From assembly GCA_002316005.1 (NCBI GenBank), contig DCIM01000051.1, forward strand, positions 1 to 18,429: a stretch of DNA of 18,429 bases, in the 5' to 3' direction. The stretch's first letter is position 1. Every line of letters begins with the position of its first letter. This DNA is from Prevotellaceae bacterium UBA1726 (GTDB taxonomy: Bacteria > Bacteroidota > Bacteroidia > Bacteroidales > Bacteroidaceae). The position numbers and the translations under genes were made by a program. Positions 1 through 7,324 of the stretch are shown one piece after another. The notes beneath the pieces are model-generated. The model worked only from the letters and a program-made list of their open reading frames with translations, did no database searches and had not been told where the DNA came from.

Positions 1-57
1 GTACTTGTATTTGGCCTTGCTTATGCATGGCGGAAAGGAGCTCTCGAATGGAAATAA
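1..57 (+). CDS. nuoA: NADH-quinone oxidoreductase subunit A, C-terminal end (partial)
   Basis: Reading frame 1 from the window edge gives the residues VLVFGLAYAWRKGALEWK and then a TAA stop. The YAWRKGALEW ending is characteristic of the NuoA C-terminus, a small membrane subunit of complex I that helps shape the quinone chamber with NuoH and NuoJ. Only the last 18 codons are present; the rest lies upstream of the window. The stop overlaps the start of nuoB by 10 bases, which suggests translational coupling. The identification rests on this short tail plus the position directly before nuoB. Confidence 0.85.
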   Translation, partial: VLVFGLAYAWRKGALEWK

Positions 58-698
58 GAAAGCCTTCAATCAAGTCTATTCCATACAATGAGTGGAAAGA
101 CAATGAGACTCTCGAGAAACTCATCAACGAGCTCAACGAAAATGGTGTGAATGCCATCTGTGGCAATCTCGACGCACTCATCAACTGGGGTCGTTCGAAC
201 TCACTCTGGTCATTGACCTTCGCTACATCATGTTGCGGTATTGAGTTCATGGCTTGCGGTTGTGCGCGTTATGACTTTGCCCGTTTCGGCTTTGAGGTAA
301 CTCGAAACTCACCTCGTCAGGCAGACCTTATCATGTGCGCGGGTACTATCACGCACAAGATGGCTCCAGTGTTGAAGCGTCTCTACGACGAAATGGCAGA
401 GCCAAAGTATGTTGTGGCAGTTGGTGGTTGCGCCATCTCAGGTGGTCCTTTCAAGAGCAGTTACCATGTTGTAAAGGGTATCAACGAATTCCTTCCTGTT
501 GATGTTTACATTCCAGGTTGTCCTCCACGGCCAGAGGCAATCCTCTACGGAATGATGCAGTTGCAGCGTAAGGTTAAGGTTGAGAAATTCTTCGGCGGCG
601 TGAACAGCAAGCAGAAGAACCCTAACGGAGTAGTAATTAAAGACCTCCCTAAGAAGTTCATGGAAGACGTGAAGTCTTGGTGGGGTAGTAAAAAGTAA
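48..698 (+). CDS. nuoB: NADH-quinone oxidoreductase subunit B (cluster N2 subunit)
   Basis: Complex I subunit of the connecting module that carries the terminal [4Fe-4S] cluster N2, which passes electrons to quinone. The 216-residue product has the tandem-cysteine motif TSCCGIEFMACG, then VGGCAISGG and IPGCPPRPEA, together supplying the usual four N2 ligands. I chose the ATG at 48 because an AAAGGAG ribosome site (34-40) sits 7 bases ahead of it and MEIRKPSIKSIPYNEW looks like a natural NuoB start; an in-frame ATG at 27 would add seven residues and lacks such a site. It overlaps the end of nuoA and is followed 12 bases later by nuoCD. All expected residues are present. Confidence 0.96.
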   Translation: MEIRKPSIKSIPYNEWKDNETLEKLINELNENGVNAICGNLDALINWGRSNSLWSLTFATSCCGIEFMACGCARYDFARFGFEVTRNSPRQADLIMCAGTITHKMAPVLKRLYDEMAEPKYVVAVGGCAISGGPFKSSYHVVKGINEFLPVDVYIPGCPPRPEAILYGMMQLQRKVKVEKFFGGVNSKQKNPNGVVIKDLPKKFMEDVKSWWGSKK

Positions 699-710
699 GG
701 AGGAATCGAA

Positions 711-2276
711 ATGAAACTTAACAACATTGTATATTCTTTCGCTGAGTTCCCTGCAAAGATGGCAGAACTCAAGAATGAGAAGCATTTCGACTATCTCGTT
801 ACTATCATCGGTGAAGACTTCGGTGAGGAAGGTCTCGGTTGTATCTATATCCTTGAGAATACAGAGACAGCAGAGCGTATCTCAGTGCAGTCGATGGCAG
901 AGAAGAAAGGCGAGCACGATGTGATGTGGTCGGTTTACGACCTCTGGAAGACAGCCGACCTTCAGGAGCGTGAAGTCTTTGACTTCTACGGAGTGAAGTT
1001 CCTCGGTCATCCAAACATGCACCGCATTTTCCTCCGCGATGATTTCAAAGGTCATCCATTCCGCAAGGACTGGAAGGCAGAAGACGATACATACTCACTC
1101 GAAGATGACAAGGAAGATGCATTCGCTACACGCTACGATCTTGACAAGAACGGCAATGTAGTGGAGACACGCACACCACTCTTCGATGATGATGCATTCG
1201 TGATGAACATCGGTCCTCAGCACCCATCAACCCACGGAGTACTCCGTCTTGAGACAGTGCTTGACGGTGAGACAGTGAAGAAGATCTACCCACATCTCGG
1301 TTATATCCATCGTGGTATAGAGAAGATGTTCGAGGAGATGACCTATCCACAGACACTCGCAATGACCGACCGTCTGAACTACCTCTCGGCAATGATGAAC
1401 CGCCACGCAATCTGTGGTGTCATTGAAGAGGCACTCGGAGTAGAGTTGAATGACCGCATCAAGACAATCCGTACCATCATGGACGAGTTGCAGCGTATTG
1501 ACGGACACCTCCTCTACCTCGGTTGCTACGCACAGGACCTCGGTGCTTTGACAGCATTCCTCTTCTGTATGCGCGACCGCGAGTATGTGCTCAACTGCAT
1601 GGAGGAGACAACAGGTGGTCGTCTTATCCAGAACTACTATCGCATTGGTGGTCTTCAGGAGGATATCGATGAGAACTTCCAGGAGAATGTGAAGAAGCTC
1701 TGCACATATCTGAAGCCAAAACTCCAGGAGTATGTGAGCGTATTCGGTGACAATGTCATCACACACCAGCGTCTTGAGGGTATGGGCCACTTCACAAAGG
1801 AGCAGTGTATCGACTACGGAATCTCAGGTTCAAACGGTCGTGCTTCGAACTGGGCAAATGATATCCGCAAGAAGTATCCATACGATATGTACGATAAGGT
1901 AGAGTGGGAGCAGGTAGTCCTCGAAGAGAGTGACGCACAGGCTCGCTACTATCTCCGTGTGAAGGAAATCGAGCAGTCAATCCGCATCATCGAGCAGTTG
2001 ATCGACAATATTCCTGAAGGAGAGTACTACATCAAGCAGAAGCCAATCATCAAGTGTCCAGAGGGCCAGTGGTACTATGCTGTTGAGGGTACATCAGGAG
2101 AGTTTGGCGTTTACCTCGATTCTCGTGGTGACAAGAGCCCATACCGTATGAAACTCCGTCCAATGGCCCTCTCGCTTGTAGGTGCTCTTGACGAGATGCT
2201 TCGCGGTTTGAAGGTAGCCGACTTGATCGCAGTAGGTGCAGGTCTTGACTATATCATCCCTGATATCGATAGATAA
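711..2276 (+). CDS. nuoCD: NADH-quinone oxidoreductase fused subunits C and D
   Basis: Single 521-residue protein joining the 30 kDa (NuoC) and 49 kDa (NuoD) subunits of the complex I connecting module. NuoC occupies about residues 1-125 and carries the signature EREVFDFYGVKFLGHP (86-101) followed by HPFRKDW. An acidic linker follows. NuoD begins near residue 164 with VMNIGPQHPSTHG and continues with the HRGIEK motif (200-205); it ends in the typical DIDR tail. The NuoD part forms the quinone site against NuoB. An AAGGAGG ribosome site (697-703) lies 7 bases before the ATG and overlaps the nuoB stop. C-D fusion also occurs in enterobacteria. The genes that often follow, nuoE, nuoF and nuoG, are absent here: the next gene is nuoH after 170 non-coding bases. 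Confidence 0.96.
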   Translation: MKLNNIVYSFAEFPAKMAELKNEKHFDYLVTIIGEDFGEEGLGCIYILENTETAERISVQSMAEKKGEHDVMWSVYDLWKTADLQEREVFDFYGVKFLGHPNMHRIFLRDDFKGHPFRKDWKAEDDTYSLEDDKEDAFATRYDLDKNGNVVETRTPLFDDDAFVMNIGPQHPSTHGVLRLETVLDGETVKKIYPHLGYIHRGIEKMFEEMTYPQTLAMTDRLNYLSAMMNRHAICGVIEEALGVELNDRIKTIRTIMDELQRIDGHLLYLGCYAQDLGALTAFLFCMRDREYVLNCMEETTGGRLIQNYYRIGGLQEDIDENFQENVKKLCTYLKPKLQEYVSVFGDNVITHQRLEGMGHFTKEQCIDYGISGSNGRASNWANDIRKKYPYDMYDKVEWEQVVLEESDAQARYYLRVKEIEQSIRIIEQLIDNIPEGEYYIKQKPIIKCPEGQWYYAVEGTSGEFGVYLDSRGDKSPYRMKLRPMALSLVGALDEMLRGLKVADLIAVGAGLDYIIPDIDR

Positions 2277-2277
2277 G

Positions 2278-2438
2278 AAGCCCCCCTCTCGCTCCCCCGT
2301 GGGGGAGAAAGAGAGATACCTTATTAAATATATATAAGGTGTAAACGAAGTAAATAATAAATTAATAACATTAAGCAAAGTCCTCTGCCTCAAATGGTAT
2401 GACAATCTCCTCCCCTCGGGGAGGTCGGGTGGGGGCTT
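2278..2438. repeat. MITE-like intergenic repeat with terminal inverted repeats
   Basis: The 170-base gap between nuoCD and nuoH is framed by imperfect inverted repeats. The left end (from 2278) reads AAGCCCCC..., the right end (to 2438) reads ...GGGGGCTT, and about 21 of the outer 30 positions agree when one end is reverse-complemented. Each end also contains its own small palindrome: CTCCCCC-GT-GGGGGAG (2292-2307) and CCTCCCC-TC-GGGGAGG (2409-2424). The interior is AT-rich with no ORF. From memory, C-rich and G-rich ends of this kind recur between genes in Bacteroidales genomes, so I read it as a small non-coding mobile or repeat element. No clear target duplication is visible. In the nuo transcript the hairpins could affect RNA stability or partial termination, which is inference. 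Confidence 0.6.
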
Positions 2439-2446
2439 AATAATTT

Positions 2447-3673
2447 ATGTTTGATTTTTCAGTAATAGCAAATTGGTTTGACATGCTTCTCAACATAACC
2501 CTTGGGTTACCAGGCTGGCTGTCAACCACTATCGAGATGGTAATAGTAGGCCTCGCAATCATTGTTGCGTATGCTCTGCTCGCTATTGTCTTGATTTTCA
2601 TGGAGCGAAAAGTCTGTGCCTTCTTCCAGTGCCGTCTTGGTCCTATGCGAGTTGGTCCTTGGGGCTTGCTTCAGGTTTTTGCCGATGTATTCAAGATGCT
2701 CATCAAGGAGATCTTCATCGTTGACAAAGCCGATAAGTTGCTCTATTGTATTGCACCAATCCTCGTTATCGTAGGTTCAGTAGGTGCATTCTGCTTCCTT
2801 CCTTGGAACAAGGGTGCTGTCATCCTTGACTTCAATGTAGGTATCTTCCTCTACACAGCCATTAGTGCCATGGGAGTTGTTGGTGTGTTCCTCGCAGGTT
2901 GGGGTTCGAACAACAAATATGGTCTTGTATCGGCTATGCGTGGTGCCGTACAGATGATTTCTTACGAAATGTCACTCGGTCTCTGTCTTGTTACAGCATG
3001 TATCCTCACAGGAACAATGCAGGTATCAGGAATCTGCGAGGCACAGAGCGGACCTTTCGGATGGCTTATCTTCCAGGGCCACATCCCAGCAATCATTGCA
3101 TTCTTCATCTTCCTCATTGCAGGCAACGCAGAGGCCAACCGTGGTCCTTTCGACCTTGCTGAGGCAGAGTCGGAGTTGACAGCCGGTTACCACACCGAGT
3201 ATTCAGGTATGGGCTTCGGTTTCTACTATCTGGCAGAGTTCCTCAACCTGTTCATCGTAGCAGGTATGACATCGCTCGTGTTCCTTGGTGGTTATGCACC
3301 AGTACAGATTGGTGTTGCAAACTTTGATGCTGTGATGGATATGATTCCTGGTATCGTTTGGTTCCTTGCAAAGGCATTTGCAATGGTATGGTTGCTCATG
3401 TGGATTAAGTGGACCTTCCCACGTTTGAGAATTGACCAGATTCTTAAGCTTGAGTGGAAGTACCTCATGCCACTTGCGCTTCTCAACCTTGTGCTGATGA
3501 CTATCTGTGTAGCATTCGGCTGGACAGGTTCAGTTATCGGTGGTGCTGTCATTGCATTAGTAATAATCGCAGTTCTCGCAGTAATCGGCGTTCGCGCTCT
3601 GAAGTTCCGCAAGCAGTTTGCAGAGGATCAGAAGCTCGTGGGCGTTGATCTCGCTGTAAAGAAAGATAAGTAA
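2447..3673 (+). CDS. nuoH: NADH-quinone oxidoreductase subunit H
   Basis: Membrane subunit joining the hydrophilic arm to the proton-pumping arm and forming much of the quinone cavity. The 408-residue product is longer than the roughly 325 residues of the E. coli protein. Visible motifs are FMERKVCAFFQCRLGPMRVG (51-70) and NRGPFDLAEAESELTAGYHT (231-250), the conserved acidic loop facing the quinone channel, then FPRLRIDQILKLEWKYLMPL near the end. Extra length lies in the N-terminal lead-in and in a C-terminal stretch with one more hydrophobic segment and the charged tail VDLAVKKDK. Multiple transmembrane helices are evident. There is no strong ribosome-binding motif before the ATG, which is common in Bacteroidota; the repeat element ends 8 bases upstream. 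Confidence 0.95.
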   Translation: MFDFSVIANWFDMLLNITLGLPGWLSTTIEMVIVGLAIIVAYALLAIVLIFMERKVCAFFQCRLGPMRVGPWGLLQVFADVFKMLIKEIFIVDKADKLLYCIAPILVIVGSVGAFCFLPWNKGAVILDFNVGIFLYTAISAMGVVGVFLAGWGSNNKYGLVSAMRGAVQMISYEMSLGLCLVTACILTGTMQVSGICEAQSGPFGWLIFQGHIPAIIAFFIFLIAGNAEANRGPFDLAEAESELTAGYHTEYSGMGFGFYYLAEFLNLFIVAGMTSLVFLGGYAPVQIGVANFDAVMDMIPGIVWFLAKAFAMVWLLMWIKWTFPRLRIDQILKLEWKYLMPLALLNLVLMTICVAFGWTGSVIGGAVIALVIIAVLAVIGVRALKFRKQFAEDQKLVGVDLAVKKDK

Positions 3674-3688
3674 ATTGTATAAAAAAAT

Positions 3689-4321
3689 ATGGCTAATAAA
3701 AAATCATATTTCGGTGCCGCTCTGGATGGTTTGAAGACCCTCCTCACAGGTATGGATATCACCATGGGTGAATATGCCACACCAAAGGTGTCAGAGCAGT
3801 ACCCAGAGAACCGCAAGACCGAGCACATTGCTGCTCGTCACCGTGGAACTCTTGTGATGCTGCACGACGAGAACGGCAAGAACAAGTGTACAGCTTGTAC
3901 CCTTTGCGAGAAGACTTGTCCAAACGGCACCATCAAGATTACCTCTACAATGGTGACCACAGCCGACGGAAAGAAGAAGAAGCTTCTTCAGGACTATCAG
4001 TACGACCTTGGTGACTGTATGTTCTGCCAGCTTTGCGTCAACGCTTGTAACTTCGGCGCTATTGAGTTTGTTAATGATTTCGAGAACGCTACCTTCGACC
4101 GCAATGCTCTCGTTCAGCATCTGAACATCGCCCCTACAGCAGAGGAGATGGCACAGTATGAGGAGAATGCAAAGGTTGCTGCTGAAAAGGCCGCAGAGGC
4201 TGCAAAGGCAAAGGCTGAGGCAGATGCCAAGGTTGCTGCAGAAGCTGCTGCTGCACCAAAGGCAGAAGCACCAATTGCAGAGGCACCAAAGGCAGAAGGT
4301 ACTAAAACAGAGGAGGCATAA
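3689..4321 (+). CDS. nuoI: NADH-quinone oxidoreductase subunit I, two [4Fe-4S] ferredoxin type, with Ala/Lys/Glu tail
   Basis: Complex I connecting-module subunit with clusters N6a and N6b, bringing electrons towards NuoB. The first motif is CTACTLCEKTCPNG (Cys 67, 70, 73, 77) and the second CMFCQLCVNACNFGAI (Cys 110, 113, 116, 120), so all eight ligands are present. Residues from about 150 to 210 form a low-complexity, alanine-, lysine- and glutamate-rich tail with repeated PKAEA-like units that is not part of the usual NuoI fold. With no NuoEFG encoded in the operon, NuoI would be the outermost cluster-bearing subunit and a plausible docking point for a ferredoxin- or flavodoxin-like donor; that is inference. 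The gene ends 3 bases before nuoJ, and its last codons contain the nuoJ ribosome site. Confidence 0.95.
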   Translation: MANKKSYFGAALDGLKTLLTGMDITMGEYATPKVSEQYPENRKTEHIAARHRGTLVMLHDENGKNKCTACTLCEKTCPNGTIKITSTMVTTADGKKKKLLQDYQYDLGDCMFCQLCVNACNFGAIEFVNDFENATFDRNALVQHLNIAPTAEEMAQYEENAKVAAEKAAEAAKAKAEADAKVAAEAAAAPKAEAPIAEAPKAEGTKTEEA

Positions 4322-4324
4322 ACT

Positions 4325-4852
4325 ATGGCAAATATCATTATGTTTGGCATTCTTGCAGTCGTAGTAGTCTGCGCTGCCCTCTATTGCATCTGCACAAAGT
4401 ACATCATGCGCGCTGCAACATCATTGTTGTTCGTACTCTTTGGAGTAGCAGGCCTGTACTTCCTTCTCGACTACACCTTCCTTGGTGCAGTTCAGTTGAG
4501 CATCTATGCCGGTGCAATCACAATGATTTATATCTTCGCTATCCAGCTTGTAGGCAAGCGCAACCTCCAGGGTCTCACAGAGCAGTTCAAGGGCTCGCGT
4601 GTAGCATCTGGTCTTGTAATGGCACTTGTTGGAGTAGTGACAGTGGTAGGAATCCTTCTCAAGAACAGTTTCTTCTACGGAGCTGAACTGTTGGGAGACC
4701 GTGAAGTTTCGATGGACCAGATTGGTACAGCACTTGTTGGTGCAGGCAAGTATCAGTATGTGCTTCCATTCGAGTTCATCTCAGTATTCCTGCTCGCATG
4801 TATCATCGGCGGACTTTTGATTGCCCGCGACCATAAAGAAGAGGAGAAATAA
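4325..4852 (+). CDS. nuoJ: NADH-quinone oxidoreductase subunit J
   Basis: Small membrane subunit (175 residues) of the complex I pump arm. It has about five hydrophobic segments and the family motif GAVQLSIYAGAITMIYIFAI (54-73), matching the conserved helix with a pi-bulge that links quinone chemistry to the antiporter subunits in known structures. It starts 3 bases after nuoI, with an AGAGGAGG ribosome site overlapping the nuoI end, and ends 3 bases before nuoK. The tight spacing indicates translational coupling across I-J-K. The final helix is followed by a charged tail, RDHKEEEK. Confidence 0.93.
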   Translation: MANIIMFGILAVVVVCAALYCICTKYIMRAATSLLFVLFGVAGLYFLLDYTFLGAVQLSIYAGAITMIYIFAIQLVGKRNLQGLTEQFKGSRVASGLVMALVGVVTVVGILLKNSFFYGAELLGDREVSMDQIGTALVGAGKYQYVLPFEFISVFLLACIIGGLLIARDHKEEEK

Positions 4853-4855
4853 GTT

Positions 4856-5167
4856 ATGGCAATACCAGTAGAATTCTATTTTGTGCTTTCAGCACTGTTG
4901 TTCTTCATCGGCTTCTTCGGTTTTGTAACCCGCCGAAATCTTATTGCTATGCTCATCTCCATCGAGCTTGTGCTCAATGCCGTTGACCTTCAGTTTGCAG
5001 CATTCAACCGTTTGCTCTATCCATTGGGCAACGAGGGTATGTTCATGACTCTGTTCTCAATCGGTGTCAGCGCAGCCGAGTCAGCAGTGGCTGTAGCAAT
5101 CATCATCAATGTTTACCGTCACTTCAACAGCGATTCGGTGAACTCTATTCAGAATTTGAAGAATTAA
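4856..5167 (+). CDS. nuoK: NADH-quinone oxidoreductase subunit K
   Basis: Three-helix membrane subunit of complex I (103 residues; about 100 is usual). The two membrane glutamates needed for proton transfer are present: Glu37 in ISIELVLNAV and Glu75 in SAAESAVAVAI, equivalent to Glu36 and Glu72 of the E. coli protein. The usual NLNF or NVNF stretch reads DLQF here. A GAGGAG motif lies at the end of nuoJ. The gene is followed by a 119-base gap before nuoL that contains a repeat-like sequence. Confidence 0.95.
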   Translation: MAIPVEFYFVLSALLFFIGFFGFVTRRNLIAMLISIELVLNAVDLQFAAFNRLLYPLGNEGMFMTLFSIGVSAAESAVAVAIIINVYRHFNSDSVNSIQNLKN

Positions 5168-5196
5168 TCAACTCACAATTAATAAAACAGAAGAAA

Positions 5197-5256
5197 ATGA
5201 ATTATAGTGCAAACCGAATGCAGAGAGTTCACTTTATGCTGAGGTGCCGCCTATAA
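5197..5256 (+). repeat. Bacteroidales-type intergenic repeat, with an overlapping 19-codon ORF
   Basis: The gap between nuoK and nuoL contains GTGCAAACCGAATGCAGAGA followed by a TGCTGAGGTGCCGCCTATAA segment. I recall close variants of this pair of segments as a dispersed sequence in Bacteroides and Prevotella genomes, but cannot search here. An ATG-to-TAA frame over it would encode MNYSANRMQRVHFMLRCRL. I doubt that it is a real gene: it has no ribosome-binding motif and its residues follow the repeat. It may have been inserted in the operon without stopping transcription. Confidence 0.4.
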
Positions 5257-5286
5257 TCTATTGGATTTTTAAATTAAAAAAATACA

Positions 5287-7305
5287 ATGAATAATTTCGG
5301 TTATACAATCTGGATTCTTCTTCTTCCTCTGCTTTCATTCCTCGTTGTGGGTCTGATTGATTATTTCAGAGGTAAGAAAGGTTGGAATCCAAACCTTGCT
5401 GCCGGAATCGGTACTTGCTCGCTCGGTGCAGTCACCGTGTTGAGTTATATCACTGCATTCCTGTACTTTGGTCTGGACCGTGTTGACGGAGTTCTTCCAA
5501 CACTCGTTCCTTACAACTTCACTTGGTTGCCACTCGGCAGCCTGCACTTCGACCTTGGTATCCTTCTGGATCCAATCTCGGTTATGATGCTCGTAGTAAT
5601 CTCTACAGTATCACTCATGGTGCATATCTACTCATTCGGCTACATGCACGGTGAGAAAGGATTCCAGCGCTACTACGCATTCCTTTCGCTCTTCACCTTC
5701 TCAATGCTCGGATTGGTACTTGCTACAAACATCTTCCAGATGTACATGTTCTGGGAGTTGGTAGGTGTAAGTTCTTATCTGCTCATCGGTTTCTACTATA
5801 CCCTTGGTGCAGCAATCCACGCTTCAAAGAAGGCGTTCATCGTTACTCGTTTTGCCGATGGATTCTTCCTTGTAGGTATCCTCATCTTCGGTTACTACAC
5901 AGGAAGCTTCAACTTCACTTTCGCTAACGGTCTCGACCCACAGGTAGCAAGTGAGATGGGTATGACAGTATGCAATGCTGCAGCAGCTTCGAAGGAGACA
6001 TTCTTCGGACTTATGGTACTCCCAACAGCCCTCGTGCTTATGTTCATTGGTGGTGCTGGTAAGTCAGCAATGTTCCCACTCCACATCTGGTTGCCAGATG
6101 CTATGGAAGGTCCAACACCAGTATCTGCGTTGATTCACGCTGCTACCATGGTTGTTGCTGGTGTATTCCAGATTGCACGTATGTTCCCACTCTGGGTTGA
6201 GTATGCTCCACAGGCAATGACAATCGTTGTTGTGGTAGGTGCATTCACAGCATTCTATGCAGCAGCCGTAGCTTGTGCTCAGAGCGATATCAAGCGCGGT
6301 CTTGCATTCTCTACAATCTCTCAGATTGCATTCATGATGGTAGCACTCGGTGCTTGCACATCAATGGAGTTGACACATCACGAGCACGGTGGCTTGGGCT
6401 ACCTCGCTGGTATGTTCCACCTCTTCACTCACGCTATGTTCAAGGCTTGTCTGTTCCTCTGTGCTGGTGTTATCATTCACGCAGTTCACACAAACGAGAT
6501 GTCAGCAATGGGTGGCTTGCGCAAGTACATGCCTGTTACAAACTGGACATTCTTCATCTCATGTCTCGCAATCTCAGGTATTCCATTCTTCTCAGGCTTC
6601 AGCTCAAAGGATGAGATTATCTCGGCTTGTATGCACTACAGCCCAGTACTCGGTTGGTTCATGACAGGTGTTGCCGCAATGACAGCATTCTACATGTTCC
6701 GTCTGTACTACTGCATCTTCTGGGGCAAGGAGAACAAGGAACTCCACGCACATCACACTCCAGGCGAGCACTCTTGGGCAATGAAGTTCCCACTCATCTT
6801 CCTCACAGTAATCACAGTTGGTGTAGGTGTTATCACCACAATCAGCGGTTTCGGCTGGGGAATGGAATGGGCAAGTTTCGGTAACCTCGTGACTGCTTCA
6901 GGCAAGGCTTACACAGTACACTTCGACCTTGCAACAGCAGCAATCTCGACAATCGTTGCAGTTTGCTCAATCGCTCTTGCTACATTCATCTATATCCGTG
7001 AGGATCAGCCAGTGGCAGATCGTCTCTACAAGACATTCCCACGCCTGCACAAGTGGGCAAAGAACCGTTTCTACATGGACGATGTTTACCAGTGGGTTAC
7101 TCACAAGGTGATGTTCGGTGTTATTTCAAAGACAGCACGCTGGATCGACAATACCATCATCAATGGTCTTATCGACTTCACAGCATGGAGTGCCAACGAG
7201 GGTGGTGAGAGCCTCCGTTCTTCACAGAGCGGCGATGTACGCCACTATGCCGTTTGGTTCCTCTCAGGTGCCGTTGGTCTCACATTATTGTTGTTGTGCA
7301 TTTAA
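5287..7305 (+). CDS. nuoL: NADH-quinone oxidoreductase subunit L (antiporter-like)
   Basis: Distal antiporter-like pump subunit of complex I (672 residues, longer than the 613 of E. coli). The central proton-channel residues are kept: Glu157 in MYMFWELVGVSSYLLIG and Lys259 in FIGGAGKSAMFPLHIWLPDA, followed by EGPTPVSALIHAATM (274-288). Many transmembrane helices are apparent. The C-terminal part, including FYMDDVYQWVTHKVMFGV and a final hydrophobic segment, fits the long lateral helix and last anchor that lie along NuoM and NuoN. A soluble loop rich in His (ENKELHAHHTPGEHSW) precedes it. No ribosome motif is obvious. nuoM begins 19 bases after the stop. Confidence 0.96.
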   Translation: MNNFGYTIWILLLPLLSFLVVGLIDYFRGKKGWNPNLAAGIGTCSLGAVTVLSYITAFLYFGLDRVDGVLPTLVPYNFTWLPLGSLHFDLGILLDPISVMMLVVISTVSLMVHIYSFGYMHGEKGFQRYYAFLSLFTFSMLGLVLATNIFQMYMFWELVGVSSYLLIGFYYTLGAAIHASKKAFIVTRFADGFFLVGILIFGYYTGSFNFTFANGLDPQVASEMGMTVCNAAAASKETFFGLMVLPTALVLMFIGGAGKSAMFPLHIWLPDAMEGPTPVSALIHAATMVVAGVFQIARMFPLWVEYAPQAMTIVVVVGAFTAFYAAAVACAQSDIKRGLAFSTISQIAFMMVALGACTSMELTHHEHGGLGYLAGMFHLFTHAMFKACLFLCAGVIIHAVHTNEMSAMGGLRKYMPVTNWTFFISCLAISGIPFFSGFSSKDEIISACMHYSPVLGWFMTGVAAMTAFYMFRLYYCIFWGKENKELHAHHTPGEHSWAMKFPLIFLTVITVGVGVITTISGFGWGMEWASFGNLVTASGKAYTVHFDLATAAISTIVAVCSIALATFIYIREDQPVADRLYKTFPRLHKWAKNRFYMDDVYQWVTHKVMFGVISKTARWIDNTIINGLIDFTAWSANEGGESLRSSQSGDVRHYAVWFLSGAVGLTLLLLCI

Positions 7306-7324
7306 TTAAAGGAGGAAACAATAT

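Noticed and set aside
27..698. An earlier in-frame start for nuoB at 27.
   Set aside because: The ATG at 48 has the AAAGGAG site at proper distance, and the extra residues MAERSSR are just nuoA sequence read in another frame.
1227..1790. A 187-codon minus-strand ORF inside nuoCD.
   Set aside because: It is a shadow of the conserved NuoD coding frame and shows no family features.
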